Source of the DNA: Parapedobacter tibetensis
GTDB taxonomy: Bacteria > Bacteroidota > Bacteroidia > Sphingobacteriales > Sphingobacteriaceae
DNA: 64,000 bases
Assembly (NCBI RefSeq): GCF_024704835.1
Contig: NZ_JAMXBE010000010.1
Span: 1 to 64,000, forward strand
Direction of reading: 5' to 3'
The position numbers were made by a program, and so were the translations under genes. The notes beneath the pieces are model-generated. The model made no database searches and was not told where the DNA came from. It saw nothing but the letters and a program-made list of their open reading frames with translations. Within the stretch, counting starts at the first letter, position 1. Each line of letters opens with the position of its first letter. Of the stretch, positions 54,033 through 61,593 are shown piece by piece.

Positions 54033-54556
54033 ATGATGCAAACATTGGTAATCGTTACCCACCCGGATATTAAACATTCGGTCATCAATAAACGATGGGT
54101 AGAAGAGTTGAAAAAATTTCCTGAAAAGTATGTCATTCACCAGTTGTACGAGGCTTATCCCGATGAGAAAATTGACAGAGCAGCGCCTTGTCGAGCGATA
54201 CAATCGGGTCGTATTCCAATTTCCGGTATATTGGCATAGCTGTCCGTCATTTATTAGAAAATGGATCGATGAAGTACTGGTGCATGGTTGGGCTTATGGC
54301 AGCAAAAGCGGTTACAAGCTGTCCGGTAAGCATATAGCCCTCGCGATATCGGCCGGAATAGACGAACACGAATCGCCCCAACGAAAAGTATAAATATATC
54401 CTTGCCGAATTGACCCGGCCTTTTGAACTGACTGCTGAATATGTAAGAGCAGATTATCGGCATTTTTTCGCGTACTATGGGATGGAGTATAATGCTTCTC
54501 CGGAATGGGTTGAAAAAAGTGTGCCGCTGTATTTGGAGTTCCTGAATGCTTTGTGA
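54033..54556 (+). pseudogene. NAD(P)H-dependent quinone oxidoreductase (flavodoxin-like), two frameshifts
   Basis: Three consecutive frames together encode one protein. MMQTLVIVTHPDIKHSVINK is in frame 1. EQRLVERYNRVVFQFPVYWH and RKWIDEVLVHGWAYGS are in frame 2, from about 54180. After a C-run near 54376, ILAELTRPFELTAEYVRADY to FLEFLNAL follows in frame 3, with a stop at 54556. This is the Kef/MdaB-type NAD(P)H oxidoreductase pattern. With two shifts it is probably inactive, unless they are sequence errors. Confidence 0.8.
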
Positions 54557-54699
54557 ATCGGGGATATGATTAGGCGTCCGCCAAAATGCCGGCGATGCGG
54601 CGTGAATAGCAGATGGAATACCTATATTTAAAAAAGATGTCCAATTCATGGGATTTCAATCATTATTGGAGTATATGTAAACCATAAAAAATAAAAAAG

Positions 54700-55041
54700 A
54701 TGAAAGAATTTATGCTATTATTCCGTCAACCCAATTATGACTACAGCAATGCTTCTCCCAAAGAAATGGAAACGCTTTCCAAAAAATGGAAAGACTGGGC
54801 GGGGAATATCGCTTCCCAGGGAAAATTGGCAAGTCATGGCCCACGATTGGCTATGGAAGGTAAAGTACTAAAACCCGGGGGCATGATTACCGATGGTCCC
54901 TTTGTGGAAATCAAGGAACAATTGGGTAGTTTTATTATTATCAAGGCAGAAAATCTTGATGATGCGACGACCTTGGCGCACGGTTGCCCCGCAATTGACG
55001 AGGGCGGTAGCGTGGAGATCAGACCGATTTATGGTTCTTAA
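54700..55041 (+). CDS. YCII-family DGPF-domain protein
   Basis: The 113-residue product has the YCII-like fold with the family hallmark ITDGPFVEIKEQLGSF near residue 65. An N-terminal KEFMLLFRQPNYDYS precedes it. DGPF proteins are genetically linked to ECF42-type sigma factors, one of which is encoded 64 bp downstream. The biochemical role is unknown. Confidence 0.9.
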   Translation: MKEFMLLFRQPNYDYSNASPKEMETLSKKWKDWAGNIASQGKLASHGPRLAMEGKVLKPGGMITDGPFVEIKEQLGSFIIIKAENLDDATTLAHGCPAIDEGGSVEIRPIYGS

Positions 55042-55060
55042 CAAGGATATAGCAAAAAGC

Positions 55061-55094
55061 AAAACCCACGTTCCCGAGTGGAACCGTGGGTTTT
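55061..55094 (+). terminator. Hairpin with T-run between the DGPF gene and the ECF42 sigma gene
   Basis: AAAACCCACG (55061-55070) pairs perfectly with CGTGGGTTTT (55085-55094), with an inner TTCC/GGAA extension. It is terminator-like but lies only 11 bp before the sigma-factor start, so it may attenuate read-through into that gene. Confidence 0.7.
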
Positions 55095-55105
55095 GTAATT
55101 AAATT

Positions 55106-56341
55106 ATGGAAACGGAACACGAATCTTTAAAAACAATATTTCAACAGGAATTTTCAAAAATGGTGGCGGTCATCAGTAAGATGTATGGACTGCAACATAT
55201 AGAAATTGCCGAGGATATTGTGAGCGAAACCTTTTTATTGGCCGCGGAGACTTGGGGCGTGAAAGGAATCCCTAAAAATCCGGTAGCGTGGTTATATACC
55301 GTGGCCAAACAAAAAACGCTATACCATTTTAGACGGCATAAAATTTTCGAGGAAAAAATTGCTCCTGAACTGATGGATAACCACAAGGCCAAAGAAATAG
55401 GGGAATTGAATTTTTCGGAACAGAATATAAAAGATAGTCAACTACAAATGCTCTTTGCCATCTGCACCCCGGTTATAATAAGTGAGGCCCAAATCGGATT
55501 GGCACTTCGCATCCTTTGCGGGTTTGGTATTGACGAAATAGCCGAAGCCTTTTTATCAAAAAAGGACACCATTAACAAAAGACTTTTTAGGGCGAAGGAA
55601 AAGCTAAGGACAGAAAAAGTTGAATTGGAATTCCCTGCTGAAACTGAAATACCCGATAGGTTGGACAATGTGTTGCATGTTATTTACCTGCTGTTTAATG
55701 AGGGGTATTATTCCAAAACGCAAAATCAAATCCTACAAAAGGATTTATGTCTGGAAGCCATGCGCTTGGGTATTATGCTTACCGAATATGAAAAAACAGA
55801 CCAACCAAAAACAAATGCATTGATCGCCCTGATGTGTTTCCATGCTTCCCGTTTTGATGCCAGGAAAGGCCTTGATGATGCGTTGATTTTGTACGAACAA
55901 CAGGATGAATCGTTATGGGAAATGGGATTGGTACAGAAAGGGATTCATTTTCTAAACCGCTCAGCAGAAGGGCACGAAATGAGTTCATACCATGTGGAGG
56001 CAAGGATTGCATACTGGCATTGTATCAAACAGGACAGCGATGAAAAATGGAAAGATATATTGCAATTGTACGACCAGCTTCTCTTGATCAATTATTCCCC
56101 AAGCGTGGCTTTAAACAGGCTTTTTGCCTTTTATAAAGTACATGGGCCACAACCAGCTTTGGTAGAAGCCAAAAAGATAAAATTGGAGAACAACCATTTT
56201 TATTTTACACTGCTGGGCCTGCTCTATTCCGGTATTGATGACCAAGAGGCAAAAGTGAATTTTCAGAAGGCGATTGCATTGGCCAAAACGGAAGCTGACA
56301 AACAAACATTAGTGCAAAAAATGGAACGTTTAAAAGATTAA
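55106..56341 (+). CDS. ECF42-type RNA polymerase sigma factor with C-terminal TPR-like extension
   Basis: The 411-residue product is about twice a normal ECF factor. It has region 2 (FQQEFSKMVAVISKMYGLQH, IAEDIVSETFLLAAETW) and region 4 (LRILCGFGIDEIAEAFLSKK, DTINKRLFRAKEKLR). A ~220-residue helical extension follows, with DNVLHVIYLLFNEGYYS, SPSVALNRLFAFYKVHGP and FYFTLLGLLYSGIDD. These are hallmarks of ECF42 (SigJ-like, DUF6596), where the extension replaces an anti-sigma factor. It is paired with the upstream DGPF gene. Confidence 0.93.
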   Translation: METEHESLKTIFQQEFSKMVAVISKMYGLQHIEIAEDIVSETFLLAAETWGVKGIPKNPVAWLYTVAKQKTLYHFRRHKIFEEKIAPELMDNHKAKEIGELNFSEQNIKDSQLQMLFAICTPVIISEAQIGLALRILCGFGIDEIAEAFLSKKDTINKRLFRAKEKLRTEKVELEFPAETEIPDRLDNVLHVIYLLFNEGYYSKTQNQILQKDLCLEAMRLGIMLTEYEKTDQPKTNALIALMCFHASRFDARKGLDDALILYEQQDESLWEMGLVQKGIHFLNRSAEGHEMSSYHVEARIAYWHCIKQDSDEKWKDILQLYDQLLLINYSPSVALNRLFAFYKVHGPQPALVEAKKIKLENNHFYFTLLGLLYSGIDDQEAKVNFQKAIALAKTEADKQTLVQKMERLKD

Positions 56342-56408
56342 GCTCTCCATTTGTCCAATTTCAAAGTGTTCAATCATTATTGAGGTATAAACATAAAATA
56401 TTTCAGAA

Positions 56409-56852
56409 ATGATGAACGCAGAAAGCAATTCAAAAACAGGTTCAGCAAGAACCCGCAACATTATCTTTAAGATTACTACCGCCATTACCATCATCGGGAT
56501 GCTTGTCGGCGGAGCAAGTCAATTCTTCCAACTAGCCTATCAAGTCGATGTTTTTGAACAATTGGGCTACCCGCTGTATGCGATGTCAATAATAGGGCTT
56601 GGGAAAATTCTTGGGGGAATTACGTTGAGCATACCACGGATCCCTGCGCTTTTTAAAATCAGTGCCTATGCAGGCTTGTTTTTTGTGACAATAGGTGCCG
56701 TAATCTCACACCTGGCAACAGGTATGTATGGGGATGCCCTATCACCTTTGATTGTAGCTGGCATAGCGGTTACTTCCTGCCTGTTAAATCCGCAATTGAA
56801 ATTTGCATTGGAGCGGCTGAAAAGTTTTCCAACACCCTCCTTGGCGAAATAG
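56409..56852 (+). CDS. DoxX-like membrane protein
   Basis: The 147-residue product has four membrane helices: FKITTAITIIGMLVGGASQ, AMSIIGLGKILGGITLSI, AYAGLFFVTIGAVISHL and LSPLIVAGIAVTSCLL. The LGYPLYAMSIIGLGKILGG phrase is typical of DoxX-like proteins. Function in redox or detoxification is inferred for the family. It is 26 bp upstream of a second DoxX-like gene and 67 bp after the ECF42 gene, probably its target operon. Confidence 0.85.
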   Translation: MMNAESNSKTGSARTRNIIFKITTAITIIGMLVGGASQFFQLAYQVDVFEQLGYPLYAMSIIGLGKILGGITLSIPRIPALFKISAYAGLFFVTIGAVISHLATGMYGDALSPLIVAGIAVTSCLLNPQLKFALERLKSFPTPSLAK

Positions 56853-56878
56853 CAAACAGATTTAAGATAAAATAGGGT

Positions 56879-57331
56879 ATGCAAAGAACAATCAAACTAT
56901 ACCTGCGGCTGGCAATTGCTGTCGGGTTTTTGTCGGCGGTGGCAGACAGGCTCGGATTTTGGAACGAGGACGTGACTATTTGGGGCAATTGGGATAGTTT
57001 TTTGGAATACACCCAATTGTTAAATCCATGGGTTGCAGCTGGATTAATACCGACGATAGGATTTATCGCCACGGCGGCTGAAGTAGTGTTCGCCTTGTTT
57101 CTCCTGATTGGTTTCAAAACGGAATTGTTCGCAACACTCAGTGGTGTTTTATTGCTGTTGTTTGCGCTATCGATGACATTCTCTACGGGCATCAAAGGGG
57201 TATTCGACTTTTCAGTCCTGACCGCTTCGGCAGCTTCCTTTGCGCTGGGAACCATGCGAGAAAAATATTTGGAACTCGATAGTTTGCTATTCAAGTACCG
57301 AAAACCGCACTCATCCCCTCAAGATCGGTAG
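56879..57331 (+). CDS. DoxX-family membrane protein with chimeric C-terminus
   Basis: The 150-residue product has four helices (YLRLAIAVGFLSAVADRLGF, VAAGLIPTIGFIATAAEVVF, LFATLSGVLLLLFALSMTF, FSVLTASAASFALG) as in DoxX. The last residues (HSSPQDR) are encoded by the first bases of a duplicated fragment of the HTH gene (57314 onward), so the natural 3' end was replaced. The loss is only of the final few residues and the protein may be functional. Confidence 0.82.
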   Translation: MQRTIKLYLRLAIAVGFLSAVADRLGFWNEDVTIWGNWDSFLEYTQLLNPWVAAGLIPTIGFIATAAEVVFALFLLIGFKTELFATLSGVLLLLFALSMTFSTGIKGVFDFSVLTASAASFALGTMREKYLELDSLLFKYRKPHSSPQDR

Positions 57332-57446
57332 CATGCGCTACTACCTGATGAGCGATATTATCGACACGGGAAGGAAAGACGATACCGCTTGATTTTAGCC
57401 CATAAAAAAACGCCGCTTTCCGGTGGCGGCGTTTTTTATGGGTATT
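57314..57446. repeat. Partial copy of the 28.2 kb HTH gene end plus terminator
   Basis: The same ~133 bp as at 28174-28306, with a few substitutions. It carries the last 26 codons of the HTH protein (KIGSMRYYLMSDIIDTGRKD, stop at 57391) and the CGCCGC/GGCGGCG terminator. The 5' three quarters of that gene are absent. Confidence 0.88.
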
Positions 57447-57459
57447 CTTAGTAGACAGG

Positions 57460-58008
57460 CTACTTAAACATGATGTTGAAGGTGGTGCCAATACCAAGGT
57501 ATTGGATGTGGCCTCCGTTTTCCTCTTTACGGAAGATGCCGTTGTAAAACCCAAAAATATTCCAAAGCCGGTTGTGGTAGCCCACCTGGGGCCGTACATA
57601 CATGCCGCCATTACCATTCAGCTCGCTGCCCGTCTGGAAGCTGTAGCCCAAGTCCGTACCTACGAAGAAACCCTGCCTTGCCGGATAATACCGGGCAAAT
57701 ACACCCACCGGTACGGAGCCGAAATTTTCATGCCCCTCTTCTGGAAAGTAATGCGTATACCCGCTGGTGAGGCCGAGCCCCCAATGCGGGGTAGACATCA
57801 ATTGCCCCTTTACCTCCGCGCCTAATGTAAAGGTACTCTGGTCGGCCAAATCCGCGATGGGAATACCCGCATTTACCCCTGCTTTTATCCAGGAATTCTT
57901 CCGTGAGATATTCGTGGTACGCTGTTGCCCATACACCATTACGGTGGCCATCACGGCCAATATGGCCAAAGCGAGATGTTTTGATTTGTTGCTGTAGTTG
58001 TTGTTCAT
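57460..58008 (-). CDS. Small outer-membrane beta-barrel-like protein
   Basis: A signal peptide (HLALAILAVMATVMVYGQ) is followed by ~155 residues of alternating beta-strands (AGVNAGIPIADLADQ, GLGLTSGYTHYF, GVFARYYP, GTDLGYSF, VRPQVGYHNRLWNIFGFYNG). It ends IGTTFNIMFK with an aromatic C-terminus, as in eight-stranded OMP family porin-like proteins. Function unknown. It is convergent with the duplicated terminator. Confidence 0.75.
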   Translation of the reverse strand: MNNNYSNKSKHLALAILAVMATVMVYGQQRTTNISRKNSWIKAGVNAGIPIADLADQSTFTLGAEVKGQLMSTPHWGLGLTSGYTHYFPEEGHENFGSVPVGVFARYYPARQGFFVGTDLGYSFQTGSELNGNGGMYVRPQVGYHNRLWNIFGFYNGIFRKEENGGHIQYLGIGTTFNIMFK

Positions 58009-58148
58009 ACAGCCTGCATAGCAAAGGTTATACCAAATCTTGTGCGGACAATTCCGGCCACACGCGGCCAGCGGCGGACAATGCTGGCCATGCCCTTTTC
58101 CCGATAGGTGACCCCCATTATGTTTGCTCCATCAAATCGAAAATTGAA

Positions 58149-58598
58149 ATGGAAACAATCGAATTCAGAAATGCACCGTCTTCATCCAGGATGGCGATGG
58201 TGCCGGGGCTTACAAAGCTCCAAAAGGAAACGATGGGCTGGCTGAAATGGCTGCGTGCGCTGGTTAGCCCCGCGATGGTGAAGGCGGCTTTCATGCTGGG
58301 CTTATGCATGGCCTTCGTGTTCAGCGGTTGGTGGCTGCGCTGGCTGGATCCCACGGCCGCCGTGGTGGATGTGGGGGCGCTCTCCTTGCTGTTGCTTGCT
58401 GGGCTCTCCTTGCTTGCTTTTCTAACCGTAAGCCATTGGCTACTCGGGCTGCTCTGGCCGGTGTTGCGCGACTATCAACGGCATTATTTTACCAACAACT
58501 TCAAATCCTTACAATCATGGCAAAAAATCACGTTTTACCTCGGTATCTTCTTTGGGCTGCTGTATGCGTTTGTGTGCTGCTTGGTAGCGGTGTTTTAG
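58149..58598 (+). CDS. Three-TM small membrane protein, holin-like
   Basis: The start at 58149 (METIEFRNA) begins the sensible protein; the frame is open further upstream without character. The 149-residue product has three membrane segments: MVKAAFMLGLCMAFVFSGW, LSLLLLAGLSLLAFLTVSHW, and FYLGIFFGLLYAFVCCLVAV. Charged N- and C-proximal regions flank them. It overlaps the endolysin-like gene by 82 bp in another frame. Size, topology and position beside an endolysin-like and a spanin-like gene suggest a holin-type role, but no sequence motif proves it. Confidence 0.55.
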   Translation: METIEFRNAPSSSRMAMVPGLTKLQKETMGWLKWLRALVSPAMVKAAFMLGLCMAFVFSGWWLRWLDPTAAVVDVGALSLLLLAGLSLLAFLTVSHWLLGLLWPVLRDYQRHYFTNNFKSLQSWQKITFYLGIFFGLLYAFVCCLVAVF

Positions 58599-59359
58599 TT
58601 TTGTTTCACGCAAAGCGCGCTAAATTGCTTCGCTCCTTCGCAGAGGACGCGAAGGTTTTTTACCAGCACGGCTCCCCTGAACATTTCCAAGAAGACATAG
58701 AAGAAAAATTCTTTGCGGCTTTTGCGGAAGATCCTTTGCGGACTTTGCGTGAACCATCAACCCCGACTTTGCGTGAAATCTACACTTCCGAAATCGGCGT
58801 CCGCGAAGCCACCGGCAACAACGACGGCGATCGGGTAGCCGAATACCTCCGCTACTGCGGGCTAGGGGAGGGTTACTCATGGTGTGCAGCCTTCGTGAGC
58901 TGGTGTTTCGGGCAGGCGGGATATGCCGAGCCTAGGAATCCCTGGAGCCCGGCGCTTTTCCCGGAGAAACGGGTGGTGTGGCGTTCTTCTGCCGTCACTG
59001 CGAGCAAGCACGCAGGGAATGTGCACAAGAGCGAGGCAGTCTACGCAACGGACCGGATGGTTTCCTTCGGAGCTGCTTCGCGGTCAGCTCGCACTGCCCA
59101 TCGCCTGCCTCGCAATGACATTCAGGTGGGCGACATCTTCGGCATCCACTACAGCAATCTCCGGCGTATCGCCCATGTGGGCTTCGTGGATAACTGGGAC
59201 GGCACGTGGTGCATCACCGTAGAGGGCAACACCAACAACACCGGAGCCTTGGGCAATGACAGCAGCATCGCCAACCCCATACGTGCTGGCCCAGACGGTG
59301 TATACCGCAAGCGACGGCCGGTCAGGACGATCCATGCCGTCGCACGATGGATAGATTGA
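58517..59359 (+). CDS. TIGR02594-type CHAP/NlpC-like cell-wall hydrolase with in-frame repeat insertions
   Basis: The start at 58517 gives a membrane anchor (YLLWAAVCVCVLLGSGVLVL). The catalytic core reads REATGNNDGDRVAEYLRYCG, YSWCAAFVSWCFGQAGY with the nucleophile Cys, then IAHVGFVDNWDGTWCITVEG with the His, and a C-terminal YRKRRP. This matches the TIGR02594 peptidase family associated with phage-like lysis. Two stretches look foreign. About residues 30-86 (FHAKRAKLLRSF to TLREI) come from a repeat bounded by TTTCACGCAAAG and CTTTGCGTGAAA. A 42-residue loop (about 160-201) comes from the element at 58994-59119. Confidence 0.75.
   Translation: MAKNHVLPRYLLWAAVCVCVLLGSGVLVLFHAKRAKLLRSFAEDAKVFYQHGSPEHFQEDIEEKFFAAFAEDPLRTLREPSTPTLREIYTSEIGVREATGNNDGDRVAEYLRYCGLGEGYSWCAAFVSWCFGQAGYAEPRNPWSPALFPEKRVVWRSSAVTASKHAGNVHKSEAVYATDRMVSFGAASRSARTAHRLPRNDIQVGDIFGIHYSNLRRIAHVGFVDNWDGTWCITVEGNTNNTGALGNDSSIANPIRAGPDGVYRKRRPVRTIHAVARWID
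58604..58778. repeat. Repeat element inside the endolysin-like gene, 12-bp terminal inverted repeats
   Basis: TTTCACGCAAAG (58604-58615) and CTTTGCGTGAAA (58767-58778) are perfect inverted repeats; an internal CTTTGCGTGAA at 58743-58753 is a third half. The enclosed DNA encodes the linker between the membrane anchor and the catalytic domain without breaking the frame. Confidence 0.65.
58994..59119. repeat. 126-bp element inserted in frame in the endolysin-like gene
   Basis: It starts GTCACTGCGAG and ends CTCGCAATGAC, an 11-bp inverted repeat with one mismatch, and is 126 bp, exactly 42 codons. Its end sequence matches the elements in the MauE-like gene (gtcactgcgag, gtcatcgc). It inserts 42 residues into a loop between the Cys and His motifs. 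Confidence 0.7.
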
Positions 59360-59487
59360 ACGCAGATACCTATACGCGGTCATCCGCTCCATCGGTGTCA
59401 TCCGTGTTCAATCAAAAAAAACGCTGCGAATGCAGCTAACATAAACAACGCTGACAGCCGAAAGCTGATAGCAAAAGACAAAAAAAA

Positions 59488-60120
59488 ATGAGAAAGCCAA
59501 AATTAAAAACGAATTACAGTTACATGACTGACGGGGAGCTCGCCACACTGGCGACGCGCACGATAGACGCATTGAGTACGAACACCAATTTCCCCGACAT
59601 GAACCCTCCGCTTTCGGAATACCAACCGGCGGCGCAGGACTACCTCAACAAGCATGGTATAACGTCCAAGGGAGGGAGTATTCAACAAAACCGGGAGAAG
59701 GATGAAGCCCGCGAGGCGTTGATCGTAATGATGCGCCGGGTAACCAGCTACGTCAACAATTTCACCGATGTGAGCTCCACGCAGCTAAGTTCGGGATTCC
59801 ATCCCGTGGAGCCGCCCAGTGAGCTGCTGGCACCGGGGGAAGTGGGTTGGATAAAATTCCGCGATGGGAGGCAGCCCGGAGAGCTGATCCTCGACTGGGA
59901 GGCCGTGAAAAGAGCCGCCGAGTATGAGTACACCACGGCCGACCAGAAGGATGAGCAAGGTGAACCTGTTTGGGGCGAAATCCGCCGTGTCAGCCGCAGT
60001 AAGGGCAACCTGATCACGCCTGTGGAAAACCGCCGGGAGTACTACGCTCGCGTCCGGACCCGCAACATTAAGGGCGAGAGTGCCTGGAGCCCGACGGCCG
60101 TAGCGTTTACCCGCTGGTAA
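59488..60120 (+). CDS. Protein with C-terminal fibronectin type III-like domain
   Basis: The 210-residue product has an N-terminal helical domain (YMTDGELATLATRTIDALST, ALIVMMRRVTSYVNNFTDVS) and a C-terminal beta-sandwich-like part (PGELILDWEAVKRAAEYEY, NRREYYARVRTRNIKGES, AWSPTAVAF). No signal peptide is seen. Homologues in Sphingobacteriaceae occur near phage-lysis-like genes. It lies between the endolysin-like and spanin-like genes. Role unknown; binding to peptidoglycan or other protein partners is possible. Confidence 0.65.
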   Translation: MRKPKLKTNYSYMTDGELATLATRTIDALSTNTNFPDMNPPLSEYQPAAQDYLNKHGITSKGGSIQQNREKDEAREALIVMMRRVTSYVNNFTDVSSTQLSSGFHPVEPPSELLAPGEVGWIKFRDGRQPGELILDWEAVKRAAEYEYTTADQKDEQGEPVWGEIRRVSRSKGNLITPVENRREYYARVRTRNIKGESAWSPTAVAFTRW

Positions 60121-60205
60121 GCATATCGGGCAATAATCAGTAGGAGGGTGGTGCTGCCATGTGCAGGGCCACCCTTTTTTTGGAAAAACTTCAAATCCAC
60201 TTCAA

Positions 60206-60679
60206 ATGATACGTTACATCCTTTTTGTTCTGCTAGTCTTCGCTTCATGCGCCAGCAGGAAAACCCGCAACACGGAGCGGAAGCACCAGCAACAGGTCAG
60301 TTACCAGCAGGTGAATCGATTGGACAGCCTGCATACCTTGCAGTTTGCTGCACAAGCGCAACTTGCCATCACCAACTACAGGGAAGCGGTCACCATTATT
60401 CCCGTCGGGCCGTTCAGCTACCATCCGGATTCGGGCTATAGCGGGCATGCCACCCGTGTGGAGGTACAACGGGAGGGCATCCGCACGAAACACCTTTCCA
60501 CCCGTGGCAGCACGCAACAGATCCGACAAACGTCCAGCTGGGAAACGGACAGCTTGGCCATCCGGCAAAGCCATGAAGAACAGCATACCGATACGCGCCG
60601 TAACCCTTGGCACTGGGTAATGGCTGCCCTGGCCTTGGCTAGCCTCGGAGGGGTTGTGCTGCACTGGCTATGCCGCTGA
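60206..60679 (+). CDS. Lipoprotein with C-terminal TM helix, u-spanin-like
   Basis: The start at 60206 gives a lipoprotein signal (YILFVLLVFASCASRK). The body is hydrophilic (~120 residues, Gln/Ser/Thr-rich), and the C-terminus is a membrane helix (WVMAALALASLGGVVLHW). An outer-membrane lipid anchor plus an inner-membrane helix in one chain is the architecture of unimolecular spanins, which fuse the two membranes at the end of phage lysis. It is third in the row after the holin-like and endolysin-like genes. Sequence similarity to any spanin cannot be checked. Confidence 0.6.
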   Translation: MIRYILFVLLVFASCASRKTRNTERKHQQQVSYQQVNRLDSLHTLQFAAQAQLAITNYREAVTIIPVGPFSYHPDSGYSGHATRVEVQREGIRTKHLSTRGSTQQIRQTSSWETDSLAIRQSHEEQHTDTRRNPWHWVMAALALASLGGVVLHWLCR

Positions 60680-60757
60680 TTTCCTAACAAACCTCACCCG
60701 ATCTATCGTTCACCCGATATTGGTTTACACCGCACCGAACCCTGTCTACACCGGATA

Positions 60758-61570
60758 GGGTTCGGGTGTATTCCACCCAAGCCCGTCCAGACTTCAACTG
60801 GTTTGCTGTCTACGTTGTAAGGATGCCGGTTAGGCTCCGAATGGGTTCAGGTGCATTTCACCCAAGCCCGTCCAGACTTCAACTGGTTTGCTATCTACGT
60901 TGTCAGGACATCGGTCAGGCTTCGGATGGGTTCAGGTACATTCCACCCAAGCCTGTTCAGACTTCAACTGGTTTGCTGTCTACGTTGTAAGGACATCGGT
61001 CAGGCTTCGGATGGGTTCAGGTGCATTTCACCCAAGCCCGTCCAGACGTCAACTGGTTTGCTGTCCACGTTGTCAGGACACCGGTCAGGCTCCGAATGGG
61101 TTCAGGTGCATTTCACCCAAGTCCGGTCAGACTTCAACAGGTTTGCTGTCCACGTTGTAAGGATCCCGGTCAGGCTTCGGATGGGTTCAGGTGCATTTCA
61201 CCCAAGCCCGGTCAGACTCCAACGGGTTTGCTGTCTATGTTATAAGGACATCGGTCAGGCTCTGAATGGGTTCGGGTGCATTCCACCCAAGCCCGTCCAG
61301 ACTTCAGTTGATTTGCTGTCCACGTTGTAAGGGTACCGGTCAGGCTTCGGATCAGTTCGGGTGCATTCCACCCAAGCCTGTCCAGATTTCAGTTGGTTTG
61401 CTGTCCATGTGGTAAGGATACCAGTTGAGTTCCGGATGGGTTCGGGTACGTTCCACCTAAGTCCGGTCGGATCTCAACAGGTTTGCTGTCCACGTTGTAA
61501 GGGTACCGGTCAGACTCCAGATGGGTTCATGTCCATGTGGAAGCATACCGGTCAGCCGTCGGATGGATCC
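60758..61570. repeat. Tandem array of 85-bp units, about 9.5 copies
   Basis: The marker gggttc recurs at 60758, 60843, 60928, 61013, 61098, 61183, 61268, 61353 (as cagttc), 61438 and 61523, each exactly 85 bp apart. A unit runs through caccca, gtccagacttcaa, ggtttgctgtc, ttgtaagga and ggtcaggctccgaat. The units differ by ~5-15% and degrade at the right end. Unit length is not a multiple of three, so no protein repeat is encoded, although several frames are free of stops. It is not a CRISPR, as there are no unique spacers. Confidence 0.95.
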
Positions 61571-61593
61571 ATGAATACGCTCCCTGTACCAAG

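Noticed and set aside
60758-61570. Possible CRISPR array
   Set aside because: The whole 85-bp unit is conserved, there are no short repeats separated by unique spacers, and no cas genes are present.
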